Part shown: piece after piece, positions 28,301-35,819 of the stretch
Layout: every line of letters starts with the position of its first letter
Numbering within the stretch: the first letter of the stretch is position 1
DNA from: Apostichopus parvimensis
Lineage: Eukaryota; Echinodermata; Holothuroidea; Aspidochirotida; Stichopodidae
Reading direction: 5' to 3'
Assembly: GCA_000934455.1 (NCBI GenBank)
Contig: KN884454.1
Coordinates: 67,834 to 121,021 of the forward strand
Length of the DNA stretch: 53,188 nt
Translations under genes and position numbers: made by a program
Notes under the pieces: generated by a model
Told to the model about the DNA's origin: nothing
The model's database searches: none
The model's input: only the letters and a program-made list of their open reading frames with translations

Positions 28301-31300
28301 AAACAGTGAAATAAATGGAGCGGGTTTGAGAAGCTTGAAAGCTTTCTTGCAGCGGCAAGTCCCTCCTTGATCCAATTTCAACAAGCAGCAGCAGCATCTT
28401 TATAACATATGACTGACTCGCCATTAAACTAAGAGCAACCCTTTAAATTGCTTTGGTTATTTATGGCTCAGTTTGGAATGTCTCACTTCATTTGCCTAGG
28501 CTTCCCAGTTGATTTACTCAAAGGACAGTTTTGCCGCCACCTTGCCACAGCTGCCCATTTTGTAGCACATGAAAAATATGGCTTTGTGGAGCTAATTAAA
28601 ACAATCCTACCAATACATAGCTTCCCTTTTCTTTTTATATATATATATTTTGATAAGATTAGCTGGTCTGCCCCCATTCTAAGACAGATGTGACAGGCCA
28701 ATGTGGATGTTATTAGACCCAGTATAATGTTCTGTTTAATCTCTGGTTTCACCCCCCCCCCCCCACCTTTTCCTTCTTGTTGAAACTTTTTTCATCAAGT
28801 ATGTAGAGATATTACCTACACCTGCACTCTACTGATGTTATGCTTTATCAGTGTTTTACTCAGTGATGGATTTGTACAAGAGATTAAGTCAGTTGGGTAT
28901 ACCTTAAGAAGTTTGCCGCGGCTGATTGGAGATAATGTTTTAATTATGTTGTCATCTGTTTGGCCTGTTCAGAAGTGATAGAGGTGAAATGAAAAGCATG
29001 GAGGGAATGGGAGAGGGGGGTGGTAGGGCTCTGGGAGAAGGGGAAGGGAGGAAAGGAAGGGAAGGGAAGGCAGAGTAATAATGTTCTTTGATAGTCAATA
29101 TTATAGTATAAAGTATAAACAACTGGATAACATGAATTCAATGAAAATTCCTGGAGTTGTTATCCGCTGGAGTCATTATAAAAGAACTTGAAAATGAATA
29201 TCTATGTATGTGTACTTCATAGTTCCATGAAATGTTTGGAATATTGGCTAGGAATAATACATTGTTCACATCTTGTGCCGCATTTTTTTCCTCCATATTT
29301 ACGAATTTTATTTCTTGTTAAACATTGAAAATGGTATCATTCTGTGTGCAAGGACTGCTAGCCATTTCTGTCTGTTTTTATTTTATTTTTTATAGCAATT
29401 TGCACATTTCACATAGCATTTTGATAAATTGTTCCCGGATTGTAGATTTTGACAAAGAAATGGATTGATAAAATGGATCATGAATGTATAATTCTGTATG
29501 ATGACAGGTGATGATGAATGGATCTTGTATTGAAAATGTAAAACCTGCAGGGGCTTCTGGGATATCGTATTGCGGGTAGTTTTTAACCCCCCGAGGGATC
29601 ATAAATCATTCCGCTGTGAGTTTTTCTTGCCTTCTCCGGCTGGGGTGAATCTGCAATGTCTGGAATTTTTTGAAGTCGATTCTTGGTCGTCCAGTGCCGT
29701 TTGTCTCGGTCGTATTATACAGATGTTTCGATGCACGCCCGAAGCCTTCTCTCTCTCTGTCACCTTCTTAGCCTTTACTGTGTCTGGATTAAAGAATAGG
29801 AGACCTGTATGTAATCTCTCAGGAAAATAGTTCAAGTAGATGTATTCAGGATAAGTAATGTTTGATGATATTGATGATGCAGAGTTCCTCATGCATGTTG
29901 GCATTCATGTTCTCTCAACACACAGAGCTGACTCATTTATATCCCCTGGAAAGAGTTTTAAAGGAATAGAAGAGACTCCAAAAAGGCTTGAAATTTAATA
30001 CAGCTGGAAAAGATATTTCTCTTTCTTCTAGAAGCACAATTTGTCAGAGAATTGCTACAATCATTCACTGTAGCCACATCACAGGTTCCTTTTGTCAAGT
30101 ATTTCAGCAGAAGGAATTTAAAGGGTTTATGAGAAATGAGCAAAGTATATTAAGTCGACCATTTTGCACTTTTCTCCCTCGTCATTTACCAGGCAGGAGA
30201 AGTTTCATAAGTTTGCATGTATGTAGATGAAAATAGGACGCGCTCACACGGTCATTCTTGTATCATTATTCTTTTTTTATCGTCCCTGTTGGCAGTTTCT
30301 GGCATTCTTGTCGCGAATGGTCTTGTGGTCTGTTCGCCAATTCACAATTTCATGGTTTTGTGTTAAACTGAAAGAAAAAAACATTTGCAGAGAAATCTTT
30401 TCTGTTATTTGGTAACCATGAACAGTGAAAAGGATATCACTGATATGCAGTATACAATGGGGAGTATGATAATGAGGTTTTCATACAAACGTTACAATAT
30501 ACAGCATAGTACAGTTTTATATGTATACTCAATCTCTCTTTCATGACCAAGACGTTTTCTTCTTTTTGTCCATTTAGCAGAACCAATTCATAAGGGTGTT
30601 TGACAATGGCACCTTAGTGTTCTACAGCCCTTCGCCACAGAATGAAGGCAACTATTCCTGCGTTGCATCAAACATTGTGGTCACCTCTACAGCAACAGCA
30701 GAGATGACAGTCCAAGGTAGGTGGATTTTAATGAGGATAAATGTGTCGTGATGGATGAGTCAGTTCTCTTATACAAGTATAACCACTCTGTCAAAGTGTA
30801 GAATTTTTGATTTGTGTGGAAACGCTTCAACTTTAACTACTGTGTTTTGCTACTGTGTTTTACCCTCATCTCAGTTTTATTCACCCCCTGTCTAACAGCT
30901 CTATAGCTTTTATTGCTCTTAGCATAACCCAAGTCCTTCAAAGTACTTAAAAGTTATTTTCTGAAAATTTTTGCAAAAGTAAAAAAATACTGTTTGAATG
31001 CGAAAATACAATAAAGATTATCAAACCTACACAACAGACTGTTGAAACTTAACTCGTCGATGTTGGAGTCGTCGTTTTAATAGTAGACTTTCGGGAAGGG
31101 GAAAACACTGCCAAAATATTGTTGACAATTAGTTCTTGTACAAAGCTTGATACTAGCCTGCACGGATAATCTTTCTCTCTTATCACTCTGACCAGCTATC
31201 TTAAAGTTCAATCCCAAACCCGTGCTGAGTACGCAGTTCGAGTTGGCAGCCGAGGAAAAGATTAACTGCAGGGCCACGGCGGCCACAGTGCCCACCATCG

Positions 31301-34300
31301 TCTGGTTGAAAGACAACCAGGAAGACACCGTGTGGGACGACCATGTGACCGTGGACAAGAGCATGCTCTTGTTCGACGGAGCCAAGAGAAGTGACGCAGG
31401 CACCTATACGTGCATAGCCAGGACAGAGGACGAAGAGATAAACGCGACGATCAAGGTGGAAGTGTTCAGTAAGCGACCCCTAATTTTCACTGGTCCATAC
31501 TTCTCCATAAATTAATCCCAAGGAAGATATAGTACGTCACTTTTATAATCAGTGGGATGATTGGAATTTGGTTAATAACCCATTGGCAGTAGAGTTTTGT
31601 AACAAGTTATAATGATTTACATCCATTTTTCAAAGGAGATGAAGGAGAAATGCCCTTGTGAAGTAGGAAAAGAAAAAAGGTTGCTGAAACTTGGATTGGA
31701 TGTGATTGTAATTACAAATCTTGATGTGCCATTACCATTCTGAAATATAAACTCTGACACTAAAGCTCAAAAATACATTTATTTTAACATTTTTGCCAAA
31801 CAAAAACCTCAAATGACGGACACTATAAGGTCGTTTATTACAATAAATTTTACAAGAAATAGAGAAAAACTGCCAATTCCATTGAAAATTGGAAACTAGA
31901 GAATGAACCCTGCTTTCTTTAATACTTAGAAGCATCATGTAAAAAGTTAAGATAGCCACATGAAACTATCTGCACTGTAGCATTTGGGTTTCTTCAGATG
32001 GAAAAATGCTGCCATTGTATAAAAGTATGGTGAGAATGGAGTTGGTTCATTTCTTGGTATTTTCAATTTACAAAGTTTGCTTAATTTCTATCTCCTTTTC
32101 TTTCAGTAAAACCCAAATTTACGGTCATACCACAAAATACGACGGTGTTAGAAGGAGAGACAATAGTGGTTAACTGCGAGGCCTTTGGTGACCCCAACCC
32201 TGTCGTTACTTGGGTGAAAGAAGAAGGCAAAGACAGGAAGAGTATAAAATCCAGCAACAGCTCCCTCTACATTGAGAATGCTAGCGAGGAAGACTCTGGC
32301 AAATACATCTGCTTTGCCGGTAGCAAAGGCGGTCTAAACACCACCGATGTCTTTATTACTGTGAACCGTAAGTAGTGTTTTTCCGATGTCTTTATTACCG
32401 TGAATGGTAATTTGTATTTTACCGATGTTTTTATTACCGTGAACCGTAAGTTGTATTTTCCGATGTCTTTATTACCGTGAACCGTAATTTGTATTTTACC
32501 GATGCCTTTATTACCGTGAACCGTAAGTTGTATTTTCCGATGTCTTTATTACCGTGAACCGTAAGTTGTGTGTTCCGATGTCTTTATTACCATGAACCGT
32601 AAGTTGTGTTTTTCCAATGTCTTTATAACCGTGAACCGTAAGTTGTGTTTTCTGGTGTCTTAATTACCGTGAACCGTAAGTTGTGTTTTACCGATGTCTT
32701 TATTACCGTGAACCGTTAGTTGTGTTTTACCGATGTCTTTATTACCGTGAACCGTAAAGTTGTGTTTCCGGTGTCCCACTGGCTTTGAGAACCATGGTAA
32801 CTTGCCATGTGTAGAATAAGTCAAAATATGTGTGTTATGTCATTTTCTATAATTAAATGTTACGGTGGTGTACATACTGTGACGAGTCTTAGGCAGGTTA
32901 CATTACAGAGTATAATTCCATCTCGTAATCACATTAAGTGAAAAGTGTAAGCTTAAATGTTACATAGATAACATTGAACTATGCCTTGCATTACATAATA
33001 CATTATATGATGTAGTACACTTCAGGGATTTAAATATAATTAAACAGTTTGTGCACAACATAAGTGACCTTTTCCAGTTTTCTAAGGGATCTTTAAAAGG
33101 AATGGGTGGGTTTATCTGATATAGAGCCAGTAGCTACTTTATATCCTCCATTTAGTTTCCAGCTGTATCTCTTTACTCTGTGTGTGGATTCTCTACTTCA
33201 AGTGACTTTGTTTAACTTTTGGGAGACCCATACTACAGAAGATATTCCTACATGTGATATGCTGATTGCCTGTTGTCATAGCACATTTATGAATTGAAAT
33301 GTGTTATATATCAGAGAAAATACATTGACTAATCACACATACTATCATGTTGCATAGTGTCCTAGTTTAATATTATGTTAGCCTACATACATACATTATC
33401 TATAAAATAACATGCTTCATATGAACATATCTGTATAATGTATACAGTACATTAGTACTACAATATGTGGGTAAGACACATTGCATTTTGGCAAAAGGTC
33501 AAGCAGGGATATGTTTGTATTTAGTTTTACTCCAACCCTTCTTACTGATTTACACTGATCCCATGTAGCTAGATTAACTTGTCAAACTGTTCTACATCTT
33601 AATTGCTAAATCCAGAGATACCTGTAAGAGAGGTTGTGACAGAAAGGAAAAACAACCCAGTTTCAAATCTGAATTATTTTGGACAAAACCGTGACCACCT
33701 CTAGATCCATCATGCTGTGTATACATGTAGAATCTGATATTGATCCCTATTGATCCGTCTGTTTTTCCTTGCAGGGGATCCAGCAATAGATGCCATATCT
33801 CCGGAGCTGATGACGAGGACCTTCGCCATCGCCGTCGGCTGTGCTCTAGCCTACATCCTGCTCTTCATCTTTCTGATGATCTGGTGCAAGCAGCGAAGAC
33901 GCAAGAGGCGGATGACCTTCAAGGAGGACGGCAGCAAGGAGGAGGGGCCTCTGGCTAACGGTTTAGGGGAGTACCACGACGAGGAGGAGGTAAACAAGGG
34001 GGACCTGGCGATGACCGCTGCAGCCTGTCAGGCCAGCAGGATTAATTATGACAAGCTCCAGTTCCCGAGACACGACTTAGAAACGATAGCAGTCATTGGT
34101 AAGTAGGGAAGCTTGTAATATGTTACTTGTTGTCGGTGGTCAGTTTTACAAGTATCTGCGGCAGCATTTTAAGAATTGAAGGATATCTGAAATTCGTGGA
34201 GATCTTCACTTTGGTGAAAGTGATCACTTCTAAGTCTCTCTCTGATGACTGGCATGGCTTATGTCAGTCCTTAACAAGTTACCATATCATATTCGAACTT

Positions 34301-35819
34301 GCTCTAAACTTTCTACATTCAAAAGTTTACTTAAGACCCATCTTTTCATTTGTTCTTTTGTAAATTAATCTGCTTTCTTTGTACAGCGCCTTGAGCAGTG
34401 ACTTTTGTCTACTGATTTGGCGCTATATAAGTCTCATTTATTAATAATGAGATGGAAGTAAGGTGCAGGTTATCAATAAGTATTCAATAAATATCAATTG
34501 AATTCTTAAACTAATCCTGTCAAGTCTATATTTTAAAGCAGAGGGGAAGGGCGGGAGGGGTTGGCAGAAGGGGTGAGAGGACAAGGTGGAGGGAGGGCAG
34601 GGAAGGCGAGAGGAATGGGAATGGGTTGGCAAATGATACTTTGTATATCATTACATTGTTTTGCTCTTTCATCTCGTATCTTTTTGAGCATCCAACCATG
34701 TTTTAGAGGAAAAGATTGCTTGTTGTCTTTTATTTTCGCTCTCTTTTGTCATGTTCAATCACTCCTCTCTTTTTTTCGCAACAGGACATGGAGCTTACGG
34801 AGAAGTGTCCATCGCTCGGGCGCAGGGAATAAAAGACGGGGAGGATGCCACGACTGTCCTCGTCAAAGCCTTGGAAACCAAAGACGATAACTTGCAGTTG
34901 AACTTCCGCGGGGAAATCGACATGTTGAATAAATTAAACCACGAAAATATAGTCAAATTATTAGGGATATGCAAAGAAGGAGAGCCCCAACTGATGATAA
35001 CAGAGTATCTGGACTGGGTATGTAAACATGAAAGTTACTGCTACAGCTGAAAGTAATAACAATATGATTGATCTCAAATGAGGGTTGACATTATGAAAGT
35101 TTTTTTCCCCTGGTAATTAGAATGTTTTCTGATGATGGTATGCTTGCCCTAATCGGTAGGAAGTAAATGTTAATGCTTTATCGTTATTTTGCTTAGTTTA
35201 ATGTATATTAATGTCTTTTTTACATGGTCTTTTTTTCCTGCAGGGTGATCTCAAACAGTTTCTGAAAGCCACCAAGGGTGAGGATAAAGGGACCAATACC
35301 CCTCCACCACTTACTTACAACCAGAAGGTAGATATCATCAACCAAGTTGCCCTTGGCATGGAACACCTCTCCAACAACCGCTTCGTCCACGCTGATTTAG
35401 CTGCCCGTAATTGCCTCCTCAGTCCCTCCATGGAGGTCAAGATATGTACCATGTCGGCCAGCAAGGACCTCTACCGAGACGAGTACCATGAGTACCAGCA
35501 GAGGTTGATGCCCGTCCGATGGATGCCCGTGGAGGCCATCTTTGAAGACGAACTCTCCACCAAGAGTGATGTCTGGTCCTTCGGCGTTTTCATTTGGGAA
35601 GTCTTCTCCCAGGGCGAGCTCCCTTACAGCGAGCAGGACAACGACGGCTACATGAGTGCAATCGTAGATGGAGATCTGGTCCTGAAGACACCGGGAGAAA
35701 CTCCAGAGGAGGTCGAAAATATGATGCAGAGATGTTGGGCTTCCAGTCTCAAGGATAGGCCTTCCTTTTCAGAGATAGTCATCACTTTGCAACAGTTGAG
35801 CTCTGACAGCGACGTGTAG
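7728..35819 (+). CDS. PTK7: PTK7, inactive tyrosine-protein kinase 7 (5' end missing), 11 exons
   Basis: PTK7 is a single-pass receptor pseudokinase that works at the plasma membrane as a co-receptor in Wnt and planar cell polarity signalling (family knowledge). The exons are 7728-8003, 23379-23541, 23781-23911, 24865-25152, 26350-26483, 30578-30716, 31196-31468, 32107-32367, 33775-34098, 34785-35017 and 35244-35819. All use GT-AG introns with matching phases and sum to 2798 nt, a split codon plus 931 residues and TAG. The order is Ig2-Ig7, transmembrane helix, basic juxtamembrane region and kinase-like domain. Orthology rests on motifs shared with human PTK7: FHCQFS in Ig3, GDLKQFL, GMEHLSNNRFVH, DLAARNCL, STKSDVW and KDRPSFSEI. 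Human PTK7 has about 1070 residues, so a signal peptide and Ig1 are missing here; no such exon was found in bases 1-7727. The kinase is predicted inactive (HRD is HAD, DFG is TMS). Exon edges were placed by eye from splice signals and protein similarity. Confidence 0.95.
12524..12540. repeat. (TG)n microsatellite
   Basis: This is a short TG dinucleotide run. A second, similar run lies about 200 bp downstream at 12723-12739. Both are in the large PTK7 intron. Confidence 0.9.
16323..16401 (+). repeat. Poly-G runs of 33 and 13 bases
   Basis: A 33-base uninterrupted G run (16323-16355) is followed 33 bp later by 13 G (16389-16401). Both can form quadruplexes on the plus strand. Exact length is doubtful because such runs are hard to sequence and assemble. 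Confidence 0.85.
16870..17330. repeat. Degenerate tandem repeat, about 140-170 bp units
   Basis: Related blocks begin with ACAGATAAA near 16951, 17118 and 17258, with a weaker start near 16870. Units share a GGAGATTAT-AGAGATA core and a later TCTCAAGTTA-AAATTAAG-TGTTTTAT segment. Similarity is loose, so copy limits are approximate. Confidence 0.55.
19779..19836 (+). repeat. CCT-rich polypyrimidine tract
   Basis: This is a run of imperfect CCT and CTC triplets, strongly pyrimidine on the plus strand. It produces a spurious Arg-rich frame on the minus strand. Confidence 0.8.
21331..21918. repeat. Three-copy tandem repeat, unit about 190-210 bp
   Basis: Units start near 21331, 21540 and 21729, each with a TACTG(T/A)ACTGCAG start. 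Each continues through GCATGATGCTTCAGATAG, TCTATATCTGTCTTTAATT, a BamHI-like GGATCCTCTAGAT and CAGTAGAACTATCAA to GTGATACTACCATA. Copies differ by small indels, including the presence or absence of a TGGTATATATACATGTAAG block. Confidence 0.9.
23379..23541 (+). CDS. PTK7: PTK7 exon: Ig domain 3, N-terminal half
   Basis: Acceptor TCTTGCAG, phase 1 in and phase 2 out, donor GTATGT. It encodes the first half of Ig3, with Cys in IFHCQFSGSPPPP and Trp in VEWYTS. The stretch FHCQFS followed by a proline run is nearly identical to human PTK7 Ig3. A sequon (NET) lies at the exon end. The exon follows a 15.4-kb intron, the largest in the window. Confidence 0.92.
23781..23911 (+). CDS. PTK7: PTK7 exon: Ig domain 3, C-terminal half
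   Basis: This exon follows a short 239-bp intron with acceptor TTTTGACAG. One base completes a Gly codon, and the exon ends in phase 1 at GTAAGT. It carries FLNGTL, a likely N-glycosylation site, and YDEGRYNCLC with the second Ig cysteine, followed by the G strand ending in LTVAS. Confidence 0.92.
24865..25152 (+). CDS. PTK7: PTK7 exon: Ig domain 4
   Basis: This is a 288-nt symmetric phase 1-1 exon (acceptor TTTTGTAG, donor GTAAGT). Cys lies in TRSCRYP, Trp in LQWTRVGG and the second Cys in SDEGNYTCTASNRAG. The SLPTDQTERVHV stretch aligns with RLPTHGRVYQ of human Ig4. Sequons are NGS and NYT. Confidence 0.93.
26268..26330. repeat. Short AT-rich tandem repeat before the Ig5 exon
   Basis: A 17-bp unit around ATATAGTCATGAATATT occurs twice in a row, with a third, partial match. 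It ends about 20 bp before the acceptor of the Ig5 exon. Confidence 0.7.
26350..26483 (+). CDS. PTK7: PTK7 exon: Ig domain 5, N-terminal half
   Basis: Acceptor TCTTTACAG, phase 1 in, phase 0 out. Cys lies in AQLDCQAD, Trp in PTIKWVYN. The donor CAG|GTTCGT departs from the GTAAGT or GTATGT used by most other PTK7 introns here, but it is the only one that keeps the frame to the next exon. Confidence 0.88.
26484..30577. other. PTK7 intron of 4.1 kb within Ig5
   Basis: No exon was recognised. Notable content is G-rich purine tracts at about 27655-27720 and 28981-29075 and a C run near 28753. Overlapping short open frames on both strands near 29.6-29.9 kb show no family signature. Confidence 0.75.
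26583..26700. repeat. Two-copy tandem duplication, about 60 bp
   Basis: The first unit is 26583-26642 and the second 26643-26700. They share TGGCATTGTTTGA and GGACTCAATTATGA. This lies in the intron that splits Ig5. Confidence 0.85.
30578..30716 (+). CDS. PTK7: PTK7 exon: Ig domain 5, C-terminal half
   Basis: This exon is separated from the first half of Ig5 by a 4.1-kb intron. It encodes IRVFDNGTLVF and NEGNYSCVASN with the second cysteine, aligning with human FEVFKNGTLRI. The acceptor is a tandem TAGCAG, so the exon can start at 30578 or at 30581 with loss of one Gln. The donor is GTAGGT in phase 1. Confidence 0.88.
31196..31468 (+). CDS. PTK7: PTK7 exon: Ig domain 6
   Basis: This is a 273-nt symmetric phase 1-1 exon (acceptor CTGACCAG, donor GTAAGC). 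ILKFNPKP aligns with the human LKFTPPP that opens Ig6. Cys lies in KINCRAT, Trp in IVWLKD, and the second Cys in SDAGTYTCIA. The exon is more GC-rich than its surroundings. Confidence 0.93.
32107..32367 (+). CDS. PTK7: PTK7 exon: Ig domain 7
   Basis: This is a 261-nt symmetric phase 1-1 exon (acceptor TCTTTCAG, donor GTAAGT). Cys lies in VVNCEAFGDPNPVVTW, close to human LLQCEAQGDPKPLIQW. The second Cys is in EDSGKYICFAGS. Sequons are NTT, NSS and NTT. The last 24 bp of this exon and the donor are the first unit of a minisatellite that continues into the intron. Confidence 0.94.
32344..32776 (+). repeat. 38-39-bp minisatellite made of the Ig7 exon end and its splice donor
   Basis: Eleven full units plus a partial twelfth start at 32344, 32383, 32422, 32460, 32499, 32537, 32575, 32614, 32652, 32691, 32730 and 32768. 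Each unit is 24 bp of exon end (CCGATGTCTTTATTACCGTG then AACC) followed by about 15 bp of intron starting GTAAGT. Unit 1 contains the true exon end. Units 1, 3, 5, 6, 7, 8 and 9 keep GTAAGT. Units 2 and 4 read GTAATT, unit 10 GTTAGT and unit 11 GTAAAG. Confidence 0.95.
33775..34098 (+). CDS. PTK7: PTK7 exon: transmembrane helix and juxtamembrane region
   Basis: After a short stalk, the helix AIAVGCALAYILLFIFLM spans the membrane (human counterpart GAAVAYIIAVLGLM). It is followed by a basic stop-transfer stretch, CKQRRRKRRM, then an acidic linker and KLQFPRHDLETIAVIG. That last part matches human KMHFPRSSLQPITTLG and opens the kinase-like domain. The exon runs from phase 1 to phase 1, with donor GTAAGT. 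Confidence 0.94.
34290..34450 (+). mobile_element. 5'-truncated non-LTR retrotransposon (LINE) 3' end
   Basis: A frame from about 34297 reads SKLSTFKSLLKTHLF and then a stop. This is the C-terminal signature common to ORF2 of CR1/L2-type LINEs. It is followed by an AGCGCCTTGAG stretch and TTTGGCGCTATATAA, typical of LINE and SINE tails in marine deuterostomes, then an A/T-rich end. It lies in the PTK7 intron before the kinase N-lobe exon. The family assignment is from memory; the 5' limit is uncertain. Confidence 0.65.
34540..34625 (+). repeat. G-rich purine tract in PTK7 intron
   Basis: Many GGG and GGGG runs separated by A or short spacers could form quadruplexes in the transcribed strand. 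The tract lies 160 bp before the pseudokinase N-lobe exon. Confidence 0.6.
34785..35017 (+). CDS. PTK7: PTK7 exon: pseudokinase N-lobe
   Basis: The glycine-rich loop GHGAYGEV keeps all three glycines of GxGxxG, while human PTK7 has GKSEFGEV. The beta-3 lysine is kept in VLVKALE and the alpha-C glutamate in FRGEIDML. The hinge region MITEYLDW ends at the phase-0 donor GTATGT, and the next exon supplies GDLKQF, reproducing human EYVDLGDLKQF. Confidence 0.94.
35244..35819 (+). CDS. PTK7: PTK7 last coding exon: pseudokinase C-lobe and stop
   Basis: One 576-nt exon encodes the whole C-lobe, starting in phase 0 after CTGCAG. The catalytic loop reads HADLAARN, with Asp and Asn kept but Arg replaced by Ala. 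The DFG position reads TMS (KICTMSASKDLY; human KVSALGLSKDVY). PVRWMPVEA replaces the APE region. STKSDVWSFGVF and CWASSLKDRPSFSEI are typical kinase C-lobe motifs. The protein ends SSDSDV before TAG; human ends in SKP. Confidence 0.96.
   Translation, partial: GDLKQFLKATKGEDKGTNTPPPLTYNQKVDIINQVALGMEHLSNNRFVHADLAARNCLLSPSMEVKICTMSASKDLYRDEYHEYQQRLMPVRWMPVEAIFEDELSTKSDVWSFGVFIWEVFSQGELPYSEQDNDGYMSAIVDGDLVLKTPGETPEEVENMMQRCWASSLKDRPSFSEIVITLQQLSSDSDV

Noticed and set aside
29570-29904. Open frames on both strands near 29.6-29.9 kb
   Set aside because: No domain signature and no matching splice context; best read as chance frames in a less AT-rich patch.
32344-32776. CRISPR-like array
   Set aside because: Units are contiguous with no unique spacers and derive from the host exon end and donor, in a eukaryotic intron.
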